Shown: positions 41,041 through 50,996, numbered from the stretch's first letter. The stretch: DNA of 64,000 nucleotides from Cryobacterium glaciale (GCF_004402535.1 NZ_SOEY01000023.1:50412-114411); one strand, 5' to 3'. The notes: generated from the letters alone by a model not told the origin. A program made the numbers and translations.

Positions 41041-42087
41041 ATGTCAGCGAGCTATGAAGGCAAACGCATCTTAGTCACAGGCGGAACCGGTTCCTTCGGC
41101 CACGCCGTGGCGGAGAAACTGCTGGCGAGGGGTGTAGAACAGGTTCGGATACTCAGCCGCGATGAAGCTAAGCAGGATTTGATGCGTCACGAGATTGCCG
41201 ACAAGCGCTTGCGGTTCTACGTGGGAGATATCCGCGATTTTCAGAGCGTCGAGCGAGCCATGCGCGGCATCGACTTTGTCTTCCACGCGGCTGCGCTAAA
41301 GCAGGTTCCTTCATGCGAATTCTTCCCAATGGAAGCCGTCAAGACCAACGTGGTTGGCAGCGAAAATGTCGTGCGTGCCGCTGATCACGCCGGTGTGAAA
41401 TCTGTCGTGTGTCTCAGCACCGACAAGGCCGTCTACCCGGTCAACGCTATGGGTATGAGCAAGGCGATGATGGAGAAAGTCGCCCAGTCACACGGCCTCA
41501 ACAATCCCGACGCCGTCACGACTGTTTCGTGCGTTCGATACGGAAACGTGATGTACTCGCGCGGGTCGGTTATTCCCTTGTTCATTCGACAGCTCAAAAC
41601 TGGAAATAATCTCACGGTGACTAATCCAGACATGACCAGATTTATGATGTCCCTCGCAGACTCCGTCGATCTCGTGGAATATGCTTTCCACAATGCCCAG
41701 CAGGGCGATCTATTTATTCGCAAGGCGAGGGCGTGCACTGTAGGAGATCTCGCCACGGCCGTGATTTCACTCTTCCAATCGTCGGCCAAGGTTGAAGTTA
41801 TCGGAACTCGGCACGCAGAGAAACGGTCCGAAGCTCTGGCTAGTCGGGAAGAGCTCTCGCGTGCTCAAGACATGGGGGACTACTTCCGTATCCAAGCTGA
41901 CAACAGAGATTTGAACTACAGCTTGTATGTCGAACAGGGCAACGTAGGGCAGGTCCAATATTCAGACTACGACTCGCATACCGTTGATCGAATGACCCTT
42001 GCGGAAGTTGAGGACCTCCTCCTCACCCTCCCCGAAGTGCGAGCTGAACTGCGTATGGCAGGACTCGCCGCCATGAGTACCCGCTAA
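41041..42087 (+). CDS. capE: UDP-GlcNAc 4,6-dehydratase (inverting), CapE/FnlA-like
   Basis: A 348-residue extended SDR. ILVTGGTGSFGHAVAEKLL binds NAD(P), YVGDIRDFQSVERAM and HAAALKQVPSCEFFPMEA follow, and STDKAVYPVNAMGMSK is the CapE catalytic region with Met where most SDRs have Tyr. CapE-type enzymes dehydrate and epimerise UDP-GlcNAc at the start of UDP-L-FucNAc synthesis. The next two genes encode the following two steps. I chose ATG 41041. The open frame upstream lies inside the FemAB-like gene. Confidence 0.93.
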   Translation: MSASYEGKRILVTGGTGSFGHAVAEKLLARGVEQVRILSRDEAKQDLMRHEIADKRLRFYVGDIRDFQSVERAMRGIDFVFHAAALKQVPSCEFFPMEAVKTNVVGSENVVRAADHAGVKSVVCLSTDKAVYPVNAMGMSKAMMEKVAQSHGLNNPDAVTTVSCVRYGNVMYSRGSVIPLFIRQLKTGNNLTVTNPDMTRFMMSLADSVDLVEYAFHNAQQGDLFIRKARACTVGDLATAVISLFQSSAKVEVIGTRHAEKRSEALASREELSRAQDMGDYFRIQADNRDLNYSLYVEQGNVGQVQYSDYDSHTVDRMTLAEVEDLLLTLPEVRAELRMAGLAAMSTR

Positions 42088-43193
42088 TGGCTGCAGAAAA
42101 GGTTGTGCTGACAGGGGCAAATGGCTTTCTCGGCTTTCACGTGCGGTCTGCTTTAAAAGAACAGAGCGTCGAGGCCGTAGCCATCCCTCTTGGGGACGCC
42201 TATAATTCTTGGCGATCACCGGCGTCACTGGAGGGGATGGACCGACTGGTCCACTTGGCCGGCGTAAACCGCGGTTCCGAGTCCGAGGTGGCTGAAGGCA
42301 ACGTGCTGTTCGCTCGACAGCTGGCTGAAGCTATCCGGCAATGCAAGGTCCCGCCCAGAATCATCGTTATGGCCAATTCTGTCCAGTCGTTGGACAAGAG
42401 CGTTTACGGCTTAGCAAAGTCGAAGTCAGCCGAAATTCTGGGAGCGGCCGCAGAATCTGTCGGTGTCAAATTTCAAGATGTCATACTGCCGAATCTTTTT
42501 GGCGAGCATGGGCGACCGTTCTACAATGCCGTAACGGCGACTTTTTGTCATCTGCTGGCCCGGGGCGAGCGACCCACGATCGAAAACGAATCCCAACTCA
42601 CTCTGCTCCACGCCCAGGATGCGGCTGATTTGCTCCTTGGTTGCGCTCCCATCGAAACCCTTGAACGGCTCACCGTCGACCTGACCGTTAGCGAACTCCT
42701 CTATCGCCTGCAGGAGATCTCACGGATCTACACGCAGGGTGAAATTCCCGACGTTAGCTCAAACTTTGAACGCAATCTCTTTAACACTTATCGGTCGTTC
42801 ACGTTTCCAGGGGATACGCCAATACTATTGACTCAGCATGCAGATGCTCGCGGATCGTTCTTCGAGATCCTTCGCTCTCACGGTGGCATTAGCCAATCAT
42901 CTTTCTCTACGACTGCAGCGGGTGTGAGCCGCGGTGATCATTTTCATCGTCGAAAAATTGAGCGTTTTACAGTGCTATCCGGTGATGCAACGATAAGTTT
43001 GAGGCGTCTCTTTAGCGATAAAATCGTTAAGTTTCGAGTCACTGGTGCTGAGCCAGTGGCAGTCGACATGCCAACAATGTGGGCTCACAAGATTACAAAC
43101 ACAGGACCTGGTGAGTTGTGTACGTCGTTTTGGTCGAACGACATTTTTGATTCCCAAGCGCCAGATACGATTTCAGAGGCAGTTGAACTATGA
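42087..43193 (+). CDS. capF: CapF-like epimerase/reductase with C-terminal cupin (UDP-FucNAc pathway)
   Basis: A 368-residue two-domain enzyme. The N-terminal SDR (VVLTGANGFLGFHVRSAL) has MANSVQSLDKSVYGLAKSK with the Tyr-x3-Lys-like element. The C-terminal 130 residues are a cupin (DARGSFFEILRSHGGISQSS, GVSRGDHFHRRKIERFTVLSG with metal-binding His). This domain pair is diagnostic of CapF/FnlB, which reduces the 4-keto intermediate in UDP-L-FucNAc synthesis. Its ATG overlaps the CapE stop and its stop overlaps CapG. Confidence 0.93.
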   Translation: MAAEKVVLTGANGFLGFHVRSALKEQSVEAVAIPLGDAYNSWRSPASLEGMDRLVHLAGVNRGSESEVAEGNVLFARQLAEAIRQCKVPPRIIVMANSVQSLDKSVYGLAKSKSAEILGAAAESVGVKFQDVILPNLFGEHGRPFYNAVTATFCHLLARGERPTIENESQLTLLHAQDAADLLLGCAPIETLERLTVDLTVSELLYRLQEISRIYTQGEIPDVSSNFERNLFNTYRSFTFPGDTPILLTQHADARGSFFEILRSHGGISQSSFSTTAAGVSRGDHFHRRKIERFTVLSGDATISLRRLFSDKIVKFRVTGAEPVAVDMPTMWAHKITNTGPGELCTSFWSNDIFDSQAPDTISEAVEL

Positions 43194-44332
43194 ATTCCCG
43201 ATTGAAAGTCCTTACGGTTGTCGGGACACGCCCTGAAATCATTCGATTGGCCGCCACGATCAAACGTTTAGACAAGTACACCGACCATGTCCTGGTGCAT
43301 ACCGGCCAAAATTACGACTACGAACTCAACGAGATCTTCTTCGAAGATCTCGGACTCCGTAGGCCGGACCACTTCTTGAACGCCGAGACCTCTTCTCTCG
43401 GGGCCGTTTTGGGCTCGATTCTCATCAAAGTGGAGGAGGTCCTTGTCGCGGAGCGCCCCGACGCAGTGGTCGTGCTGGGCGACACGAATAGTTGCATCTC
43501 CGCAGTAATGGCGAAGCGTATGAAAATACCCGTTTACCATATGGAAGCAGGCAATCGGTCATTCGATGAAAACGTTCCTGAGGAGACGAACCGTCGCCTC
43601 GTAGATCACGTCGCTGATTACAACCTTGTCTACACGGAGCATGCACGACGGAATCTCCTGGCCGAAGGGATCCATCCATCCCGTATCGTTCTTACCGGCT
43701 CCCCAATGCGCGAGGTGCTAAAGAGTAATGAGGCGGCGATCGCTGCGAGCACGATCTTGCAACAGCAGAAGCTCACTAAACATGGCTACTTCTTGGTGAG
43801 TCTGCACCGTGAGGAGAACGTGGATAACCGTGCGCGTCTGGAGGAGATATTAGATTCTCTCGGCCAACTCGCGGCTGCGTACGAACTGCCGGTGCTCGTG
43901 TCGACCCATCCCCGGACGCGCAAGCAGTTGGAGGGGCAGTCCGAAGCGCTGAAAAGTAAACTCGTGTTCCACGCACCGTTCGGCTTCCACGATTATGTTC
44001 GGCTCCAGCAAGCGTCCAAACTTGTGCTCTCTGATAGTGGAACTATCAGTGAGGAGTCATCGATACTCGGATTCCCTGGTGTGTCTCTTCGTGACGCAAT
44101 CGAGCGGCCGGAGGCTCTCGATAGTGGGGCGACGATTACATCGGGCGTCGAGGCAGAAAATGTTCTCGGGGCAGTGGCGACTACTCTTCGGCAGTTTGAG
44201 CAGGATGGGCCTGCTTCCGTGCCGACAGAGTACCTCATAGATGACGCATCCCGTCGAGTAGTGAGTTTTATTCAGTCAACCGCAAAGTTGCATAACGTCA
44301 GGAGCGGAATTCGAAGGGTGCCGGTAGCTTGA
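43190..44332 (+). CDS. capG: Non-hydrolysing UDP-sugar 2-epimerase (CapG/WecB-like)
   Basis: A 380-residue GT-B fold epimerase. VVGTRPEIIRLAATIKRL, HTGQNYDYELNEIFFEDLGL, HMEAGNRSFDENVPEETNRR and LSDSGTISEESSILG match the UDP-GlcNAc 2-epimerase family. After CapE and CapF it should complete UDP-L-FucNAc by inversion at C2. WecB (UDP-ManNAc) is the alternative, but the neighbours favour CapG/FnlC. ATGA overlap with capF. Confidence 0.92.
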   Translation: MNSRLKVLTVVGTRPEIIRLAATIKRLDKYTDHVLVHTGQNYDYELNEIFFEDLGLRRPDHFLNAETSSLGAVLGSILIKVEEVLVAERPDAVVVLGDTNSCISAVMAKRMKIPVYHMEAGNRSFDENVPEETNRRLVDHVADYNLVYTEHARRNLLAEGIHPSRIVLTGSPMREVLKSNEAAIAASTILQQQKLTKHGYFLVSLHREENVDNRARLEEILDSLGQLAAAYELPVLVSTHPRTRKQLEGQSEALKSKLVFHAPFGFHDYVRLQQASKLVLSDSGTISEESSILGFPGVSLRDAIERPEALDSGATITSGVEAENVLGAVATTLRQFEQDGPASVPTEYLIDDASRRVVSFIQSTAKLHNVRSGIRRVPVA

Positions 44333-44580
44333 TTCGTTTTTCTTTATCTTCCCGCAGAAAGGTGAAGGCAGCTAGCGTTATCGCTCTATTGATTTTAATC
44401 CTTGCGAGCTTTGCTCTGGCGATTCGTGTTGCTGGGTCATTATTAGCGGCGGCACAGGGGTCATCTATACTTATAATCACTATCTTGTTCGTTCGGGCCG
44501 CCTTCCGGGGGACCCCGACCGAGGTGACCGCACACGGCCACCTCGTGCGTTCCAGTATTCGCAGCGGTTCCTCAAGATGA
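44329..44580 (+). CDS. Small membrane protein in the polysaccharide operon
   Basis: An 83-residue protein starting at TTG in a TTGA overlap with the capG stop and ending in an ATGA overlap with the flippase. It has a basic N-terminus and one or two hydrophobic segments (about 14-35 and 42-55). No family is recognised. Perfect overlaps on both sides argue that it is translated, but it could also be only a coupling spacer between the two real genes. Confidence 0.5.
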   Translation: MIRFSLSSRRKVKAASVIALLILILASFALAIRVAGSLLAAAQGSSILIITILFVRAAFRGTPTEVTAHGHLVRSSIRSGSSR

Positions 44581-45902
44581 GGATACGGGCGGAGGTTTAT
44601 TCGGGAGCCGCTGTGAAGGCAGTCATCTCTAGAGCCGGGGCTATCTTCGCTAGCCTCGTTCTGTCAGTTCTGGTAGCGCGAGTACTTGGGCCTGAAGAGT
44701 CAGGCAAGTTCTTTCTCCTCATGGCGGTACTCGGTGCACTGAACACCGTCGCCCGGTATGGCACCGACAATGCTGCCTTGAAAATTCTTGGTGGAGCGTC
44801 GAGCCGCGTTGGACGCGATCTGTTCCACCTAGCCGCATTAGTAGTTCTTTGCAGCTTGGCGGTCGTAGGCTGCAGTTTGGGTGTGATATTAATTTTGCGG
44901 CCCGACACGGGAGGCAACATGGCCGTGTATTTCGTCACTGCTTCCGCTATCGTGCCGCAGGCCCTTGTCGTTCTATTCGGCACCATCATGCGTGGCCGCC
45001 AGATGTTAGCTGTGGGGACTATGGCCGAACTTGGATCGATTGCAACCTTATCAGTTTTGCTTCTGACTCCTGTCGCCCTGCTAGGCACATCAAGCGTAAT
45101 CACCGCTATGGGATGCGTGGCACTCGCCTCCTGGTTGACGCTGATGTGGTCAGCACCTGTTGCATATCGCGCACTCTCGACAACAGATAAGAATGCAGGA
45201 GACTTCAGCTTTATTGGTCTTCAAAAGTTCTTTTCCATCTGGAAAGCTCCACTTACGAATATCACAAGCTCATCTTTACTGATTTTTCTTCTCAATTGGT
45301 TTCCGGTCTTCTTGCTCTCGGCAGTAGGTACGCTGACGGATGTATCATATTTCGTCGTGGCTATGCGACTCGTGGGGTTTATCACCCTAATTCCAGCAAT
45401 CCAAGCTTCATACTTAACGCCCGCGATTGGGCGCGATTATCATCACGGCGCGATTCAGCACTTGAATAATATGTGCATTCGTGCGGCCAGACAGGCTTTT
45501 GCACTTTCAAGCCTGCCTACGCTAATACTGGTTTTTGCGGCACACCCACTCGTCACGTACGTGTACGGTGGTGGCTTCTCGCCTGTCGCTGCACCAGTTG
45601 TAGTTATGGCCGTTGCGGCACTTGTCGTCAGCTACGCGGGGCCCGTCAACGCACTAATGTTTCTGTGTGATCTGGAGGGTGTGTCACTAATTCTGAACGT
45701 AGGAGTTGCAGCGGCATGGGCGTCGATTGGTTTGTGGATAACACTTACATATGGACTCATGGGTGCCGCAAGTTTTCAGGGTGCCGCAAGCATTTTGGTG
45801 GCAGTGATATCAGCATGCAGTCTAAGACATAAACGAAATATTATTTCATTCGTGCGTTTCTCGCGCGTGACGTCGACCCCAGAGTGTGGAGCAGAAAAAT
45901 GA
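44577..45902 (+). CDS. Wzx-like polysaccharide repeat-unit flippase
   Basis: A 441-residue polytopic membrane protein with about 12-14 helices. The start AVISRAGAIFASLVLSVLVARVLGPEESGKFFLLMAVLGAL fits the MATE/MOP polysaccharide transporters (short quote of family pattern: helix, then RVLGPEESGKF). It would flip undecaprenyl-linked repeat units to the outer face. Codon use is clearly more A/T-rich than in the flanking sugar-transport genes. It overlaps the glycosyltransferase that follows by ATGA. Confidence 0.87.
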   Translation: MRIRAEVYSGAAVKAVISRAGAIFASLVLSVLVARVLGPEESGKFFLLMAVLGALNTVARYGTDNAALKILGGASSRVGRDLFHLAALVVLCSLAVVGCSLGVILILRPDTGGNMAVYFVTASAIVPQALVVLFGTIMRGRQMLAVGTMAELGSIATLSVLLLTPVALLGTSSVITAMGCVALASWLTLMWSAPVAYRALSTTDKNAGDFSFIGLQKFFSIWKAPLTNITSSSLLIFLLNWFPVFLLSAVGTLTDVSYFVVAMRLVGFITLIPAIQASYLTPAIGRDYHHGAIQHLNNMCIRAARQAFALSSLPTLILVFAAHPLVTYVYGGGFSPVAAPVVVMAVAALVVSYAGPVNALMFLCDLEGVSLILNVGVAAAWASIGLWITLTYGLMGAASFQGAASILVAVISACSLRHKRNIISFVRFSRVTSTPECGAEK

Positions 45903-46870
45903 TCGTATCTTTAATTATCCCAACACACAACCGGCGACTAGGGCTTGATGCACTCCTGCAAGATTTGCGATTCCAGAACCTTGGAAAAAGCGATCTCGAA
46001 GTTATCGTCGTGGATTCCGTAGAAGGGGACGACATTTCGGATCTCCTTGCGCAGCACGCTTTTGAAGGCTTAAACGTTCGCCGCCTCCTGACGTCGAATG
46101 TGATTGCAACGAAGCGAAACGCGGGCGCTCGCGAGGCAACAGGATCACTTTTAATCTTTTTAGATGATGATCTTCGGGTGCCGAACACATTGGTCACGGC
46201 GCATGTAGAGGCACATGATCGCTCTCGCATTGTCGTTTCAGGGCAGATTAAATTCCCCGCGCAATGGATAGCGAATACAAACTACTATAAATATAAAAAC
46301 TCAAGGCACATGAGCGAAGACACGGGTTACACACGTCGCATTTCCATTGCTTCAAACCACGTTGTAACTATGAACCTTTCCATCCCAGCGCCGCTTTTTA
46401 ACGAGATTCGCGGCTTCGATGAGTCTTTTGTGGAGTATGGTGGCGAAGATATCGAGTTTGGGTTTCGCTGTGCGAGGAACGGAATAACAAATATTTACTC
46501 GCCTTTGCCCATGGCTGTGCATTGTGAAGTAGCTGGCGACGTTGGAGTCTTCGCAAGAAAGATATACGTCGCGACGTTTTATGGAGCTACTCACCTTGCC
46601 AAACTGGTACCGGAGATGTTCTCCGTAAGAACTTTTCAATGGACTGAGCCGAAGGCGGCGGAGACAATTTCAGCTCGGGTGATTCACTCGCTGCTTAAAG
46701 CCATGGTCGGATTTGGTCTTGTGCATTTGTTAATACGCTTCCTGCGACGAACCGATCAGACTCATTGGCTCTATTGCCCGTTTTTCTATAAAATCCTCAC
46801 CTTGTTGGTCACCCAGCTTGCAGTCAATGACCGGGCGGTAGGCTGTGATAACCGGCACTCGTTCGAGTAA
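45899..46870 (+). CDS. Family 2 glycosyltransferase
   Basis: A 323-residue GT-A enzyme: VSLIIPTHNRRLGLDALLQD at the start, VIVVDSVEGDD, NAGAREATGSLLIFLDDDLR with the metal-binding Asp cluster, and FDESFVEYGGEDIEFGFR (the ED acceptor/catalytic motif). A hydrophobic patch near the C-terminus (about 270-285 and 300-310) may touch the membrane. It adds a sugar to the lipid-linked unit. I chose ATG 45899 in the ATGA overlap. Confidence 0.9.
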   Translation: MIVSLIIPTHNRRLGLDALLQDLRFQNLGKSDLEVIVVDSVEGDDISDLLAQHAFEGLNVRRLLTSNVIATKRNAGAREATGSLLIFLDDDLRVPNTLVTAHVEAHDRSRIVVSGQIKFPAQWIANTNYYKYKNSRHMSEDTGYTRRISIASNHVVTMNLSIPAPLFNEIRGFDESFVEYGGEDIEFGFRCARNGITNIYSPLPMAVHCEVAGDVGVFARKIYVATFYGATHLAKLVPEMFSVRTFQWTEPKAAETISARVIHSLLKAMVGFGLVHLLIRFLRRTDQTHWLYCPFFYKILTLLVTQLAVNDRAVGCDNRHSFE

Positions 46871-48170
46871 ATCTCTGAAAGTGTTTCCCCCACTCCGCGC
46901 GTTGGTGCCGAGCAATCAGGTAAAGTTCGCGATGGTGTTTCTCGTCGTTAATTTGCATCTCCTGCGAAATGTCTCGTTGGTTCTCTATTTGGCACTTTAT
47001 CTACTCACGGTGGCCTACGTTTGGGTTCAGTATATTCTGAGCGGGAAGAGCCAACTTCTTTCAGGGCGGGGAGTCGCTTTTTATCTCTGGATAGCAACCG
47101 CGTTCTTTGCCTTTGTAACATCGCTCCTCCTCATCTCGCCCTCTGGCGCGGTGCAAGGCTTAGTGCGCTTCCTGTTTGCCGCTCCGATCTTCATGGCACT
47201 TGTAGTGTTTACCGACAATCTTGCTGATTTGCGAAAGCATCTTATTACATTTGCAGGATTCTTTGCACTTGCAAGCGTGTCGTTACCACTGCAGTTTTTT
47301 ACAGGTCCAATATCTTGGTTCGCTGAAATCTCCGAGCGGGGCGGCTATGTGCGGTACGCTAGTTTGTTGGGTAGCCTGCCAACCATCGGAGTTATGGTGG
47401 GAATTTATATAGTGCTTTCACAGTGCTTGAGCCTGAAGCTGCGCTTGCTCTTTCTACCGTTGATGATAATTTCGGCCATCGTCTCGCTCAATAAATCCGC
47501 GATCGTAAACGTTGCCATTGGTGTAGTGATCATGGCTCTTCTCAATCGTCGCTCGATCTCGAAATTGGCGATCGGAGGTGTAACCTTAGCTCTGCTAGTT
47601 GCCATCGGCGCTTTGTTCGTGCCTGGATTAGACGGTCGTGTTGCGACCTCCCTGCAGAGCTTCGGAGGTCTAGCGAGGGACTCTACCGTGGTAAACAATG
47701 ACACGAATGTGCTTGATGGTGCATGGGAGAGAATAATCACGTTGCCAAAGGCAAATTTTGATGCCCTAAGAGAGATTCACAGTCCCCTTGTCTATATAAC
47801 TGGCGCTGGATACGGAATGGGTAATACAGCCCTTGTTCCGTCGAGTGATGTTCTTGCGCCCATGGCTCACAATCAATTTGCTGAACAGCTAACAGTGTTC
47901 GGCCCGTTAGCGGGGGGCATTCAATTTTATATACTCGTCATGATTGGGACTGCACTTAAGCGCAGTTACTCTCGCACCCATCAGAAAGTTTACCTTGTCG
48001 TTTTCCTGGCATTCCTCCTGATGATGATAAATTCCATCTTTGCCAATGGAACGCTTTACCATCCAGCGGGGGCATCAATCTTCTATTTGTCATTATTCGT
48101 TGCTGTGGCGTCCGATGTCCTTGACAACAGCGTTCCTGTTGGACGCGGGAGGTACGGTCCCCTTGGGTGA
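46845..48170 (+). CDS. Wzy-like polymerase / O-antigen ligase family membrane protein
   Basis: A 441-residue polytopic protein with about 10-12 helices and one larger outside loop (around 265-330, ending ITGAGYGMGNTALVPSSDV), the layout of Wzy/WaaL-type proteins. GAGYGMGNT and MAHNQFAEQLTVFGPLAGG are the usual conserved loop/helix pair (GxG and HNxF-like). It probably joins flipped repeat units outside the membrane. GTG start overlaps the GT2 gene by 26 bp, longer than other overlaps, so the start is uncertain. Confidence 0.83.
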   Translation: MITGTRSSKSLKVFPPLRALVPSNQVKFAMVFLVVNLHLLRNVSLVLYLALYLLTVAYVWVQYILSGKSQLLSGRGVAFYLWIATAFFAFVTSLLLISPSGAVQGLVRFLFAAPIFMALVVFTDNLADLRKHLITFAGFFALASVSLPLQFFTGPISWFAEISERGGYVRYASLLGSLPTIGVMVGIYIVLSQCLSLKLRLLFLPLMIISAIVSLNKSAIVNVAIGVVIMALLNRRSISKLAIGGVTLALLVAIGALFVPGLDGRVATSLQSFGGLARDSTVVNNDTNVLDGAWERIITLPKANFDALREIHSPLVYITGAGYGMGNTALVPSSDVLAPMAHNQFAEQLTVFGPLAGGIQFYILVMIGTALKRSYSRTHQKVYLVVFLAFLLMMINSIFANGTLYHPAGASIFYLSLFVAVASDVLDNSVPVGRGRYGPLG

Positions 48171-48348
48171 TGCTCCTATAGTTGTCAAATATTGTCCGCT
48201 GTTTTGCTTTCCTGTTTTATCTGCCGGTCTTTTTCGGAGCGCCTTATCGAGCTCTCCTGAGGCCTTGGTATGACTGCGAAGAGAACTTCGAATTCGCAAG
48301 CGATTTTAAGGACGGCCACGAGACTGCTGGTTAACTTTATGAATATGT

Positions 48349-50154
48349 ATGCATCGCAAGGATAGAAAAGTTGCCGTCGGCAAACGGCGCACCCGCAGGG
48401 TGTGGCTCGCAATTTCACTGGGCGTCTTCCTAGTGGTGGTTGGCGCCACTGGTTGGGTGGGCCTTCAAGCGCTGATGGCCAAATCAGAGCTGGAACAAGC
48501 GGTACCACTCGCATTTGCTATTCAACACGCAGTGACCGCTGGCGACATTGCTGCTGCGCAAGATGACGCTGCCGCATTGGGCGAGCACGCTCGCTCGTCT
48601 GCAAAACACGCAAGCGATCCGATTTGGCGAGTGTTCGAGGCCGTTCCGTTTCTCGGGCCGAACCTGACGGCCCTTCGGGAACTCACGCGGGTTGTCGAAA
48701 GTGTCAGTGAGGAAGCGGTCATGCCCATGGCGACGTTGGCGGGGAGCCTTGATCTTGCCGGGCTCACGCCGGTCGACGGCGCCGTCGACCTCGAGCCGCT
48801 CGTGCAGGCTCAACCCGCCATGGCGGGTGTCGCCAGAGCGCTTATTCGGGCGTCGGTGGATGTGGCCGCTATCGACACGTACATTACGCTGGAGCCGGTG
48901 CGTGCTGCTATCAAGCACCTGGCTGCGGTCATCGATACGACTGCCACGAGGGTCGTTAGCATTAATCGGGCCGTGCAGTTCTTGCCGACCATGCTGGGGG
49001 CTGACGAGCAGCGCAAGTACCTTTTGATGTTCCAAAATAATGCCGAAGTGCGCGCTACCGGTGGGCTGCCCGGTGCCTTTGCCGAAATCTCCACCGACAA
49101 TGGTCAGATTCAGATCACGCGCCAGGCTTCGGCTGGCGGCATCGTCTTTGATGAGCCCGTGCTTGACCTACCACTCGAGACGCGCGGCATCTACACCGAT
49201 CTGGTCAGTACTTTCATGGGTGACGTCACGCTCACCCCGCAGTTTCCGATCACGGGCGCACTCACCCGCGAGATCTGGAAACGCACCCACGGCACCGAGG
49301 TAGACGGCGTCATCTCCCTCGACCCGGTTGCGCTGAGCTACCTGCTGCGCGCCACCGGGCCGATCACTCTTGCTACCGGGGAGGTTCTCACCAGCGACAA
49401 TGCCGTGCAGCTGCTGCTCAGCGATGTTTACGCGAACTACAACGATCCGGTCGATCAAGACGCAGTCTTTGCTTCTGCGGCAGCCGGGGTATTTGCTGCG
49501 CTGGCTGGCGGCGGTGCCGACCCGACGGCGCTCATCTCTGCACTCGCGCAGGCCGGCGACGAACGCCGCATTCTCATCTGGAGTGCGCACGAAGAGGACC
49601 AGAAATTGTTGGAAGGCACGACGCTCACCGGCGATCTGCCGGTGAGTGACGCATCCGCTGAGAAGATTGGTGTCTATTTCAATGACGCCACTGGCGCGAA
49701 GATGAACACCCATCTTGATACGCGCATTGACCTGGGCGAGGTGACCTGTCGCCAAGACGGGCGGCCGTATTACGCCGTCGATGTGACGCTGACCAACACG
49801 GCGCCGGTCGACGCGGCGACGTCGCTGCCGGAGTCGGTGACCGGGCCGGGCACGTATGGTGTGGTGCAGGGCAACATCAAGACGATGATGGTGGTCTATG
49901 GGCCGCCAAATTCGTTGAATCTGGGGGTGACGCGCGGGGGAGAGTGGATTGCGTACCATTCGGCGTCGGACGCGGGGTATCCGGTGAGCCAGACGGCGGT
50001 CGAGTTGGCGCCGGGGGAGTCCTCGACGACGCGGTTCTATCTGCTGGGTGCCGACGCCGAGCATGGGGAACTCGAGGCCGTGCACACGCCGGTGCTGAAT
50101 CTGCTGGAGGGGCAGGAGGTTGTGGTGGGGTGTGGTGAGGTGGAGCGTAAATAG
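48349..50154 (+). CDS. DUF4012 cell-surface protein
   Basis: A 601-residue protein with a basic N-terminus and one membrane helix (about 15-37), followed by a large outside domain. FQNNAEVRATGGLPGAFAEI and VDGVISLDPVALSYLLRATG are hallmark DUF4012 segments. Members are frequent in actinobacterial polysaccharide clusters and resemble LytR/CpsA/Psr-associated proteins, with unknown function. G+C rises back to the background level within the first third of this gene. It ends the polysaccharide cluster. Confidence 0.85.
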   Translation: MHRKDRKVAVGKRRTRRVWLAISLGVFLVVVGATGWVGLQALMAKSELEQAVPLAFAIQHAVTAGDIAAAQDDAAALGEHARSSAKHASDPIWRVFEAVPFLGPNLTALRELTRVVESVSEEAVMPMATLAGSLDLAGLTPVDGAVDLEPLVQAQPAMAGVARALIRASVDVAAIDTYITLEPVRAAIKHLAAVIDTTATRVVSINRAVQFLPTMLGADEQRKYLLMFQNNAEVRATGGLPGAFAEISTDNGQIQITRQASAGGIVFDEPVLDLPLETRGIYTDLVSTFMGDVTLTPQFPITGALTREIWKRTHGTEVDGVISLDPVALSYLLRATGPITLATGEVLTSDNAVQLLLSDVYANYNDPVDQDAVFASAAAGVFAALAGGGADPTALISALAQAGDERRILIWSAHEEDQKLLEGTTLTGDLPVSDASAEKIGVYFNDATGAKMNTHLDTRIDLGEVTCRQDGRPYYAVDVTLTNTAPVDAATSLPESVTGPGTYGVVQGNIKTMMVVYGPPNSLNLGVTRGGEWIAYHSASDAGYPVSQTAVELAPGESSTTRFYLLGADAEHGELEAVHTPVLNLLEGQEVVVGCGEVERK

Positions 50155-50192
50155 GAATCAAAAATCTGTAAAGTCATGTGTAAACTCGGGCT

Positions 50193-50996
50193 ATGGGCGC
50201 ACAGAAGCAAAAAACTCGGGCCAAACTTGAGAACTCTCCGCTGATCCTTGTGCTGTGCGAGATTCGCTTCGCTCCGGTGCTGGCCATCGAGAAGTTCGTT
50301 CCAGACATACAAGAACAGTTACGGTTGCGCGGCTTTCCCGGCTATAAGGCATCATCTTTGCAGCAGATTCAGCTAAGCGCCCAAGGACCTTCATTTCAGG
50401 AGATTCCGCGTTGGGTGTTTACGTCCCAGGATGGCAGCCAAATTTTGACCCTGACAACGGAGTCCGTCTCGCTGCAGGTCACGAAATACCATGACTTTGA
50501 AGCCTTTCTCGAGCTGCTGCACGTTGCCGTCGATGTCATTGCGTCAGTCGTAAAACCAATGTTCGCCGGCCGAGTCGGGCTTCGCTACGTTGATGCAGTA
50601 GTGAACATCGACACCCAAGACGGTGAATATTTTGATCGGGCCGTATTGTCGTTCGAGCCTAAGGATTTGGGGGTGATTTCGTTGCTTTCGAGTCAACAGG
50701 TGCTGGCTCGTACCCATGTCGGTCAACTCACGATTCGCATGAATCAGGTTCAAAACTCGCCCTTGCTGCCGCCAGACCTACAAAGCCCCGAACTCGATCA
50801 ACTGTCTTCTGTGCAAGTGGGCGTTCACGCCATTTTGGATATTGACAGTTCTGACGAAGGGCAAAGTGACTTCACACCTGCTGCGTTGCAGGAGAGGCTC
50901 TGGGCGGTGCACGTTCCGGCGAATTCAGCATTTTGGAAGTCCATAACTCCCTACGCGAAGGAGAAATGGGGCATGACCGAGGGATCGCCATCATGA
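50193..50996 (+). CDS. TIGR04255-family protein
   Basis: A 267-residue soluble protein of the TIGR04255 type (AKLENSPLILVLCEIRFAPV at the start, FVPDIQEQLRLRGFPGY, ILTLTTESVSLQVTKYHDFEAF and FAGRVGLRYVDAVVN). The family has no assigned biochemical function and often occurs beside small unknown genes. It overlaps the following HTH gene by ATGA and begins a three-gene unit. G+C is lower than in the sugar operons. Confidence 0.8.
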   Translation: MGAQKQKTRAKLENSPLILVLCEIRFAPVLAIEKFVPDIQEQLRLRGFPGYKASSLQQIQLSAQGPSFQEIPRWVFTSQDGSQILTLTTESVSLQVTKYHDFEAFLELLHVAVDVIASVVKPMFAGRVGLRYVDAVVNIDTQDGEYFDRAVLSFEPKDLGVISLLSSQQVLARTHVGQLTIRMNQVQNSPLLPPDLQSPELDQLSSVQVGVHAILDIDSSDEGQSDFTPAALQERLWAVHVPANSAFWKSITPYAKEKWGMTEGSPS

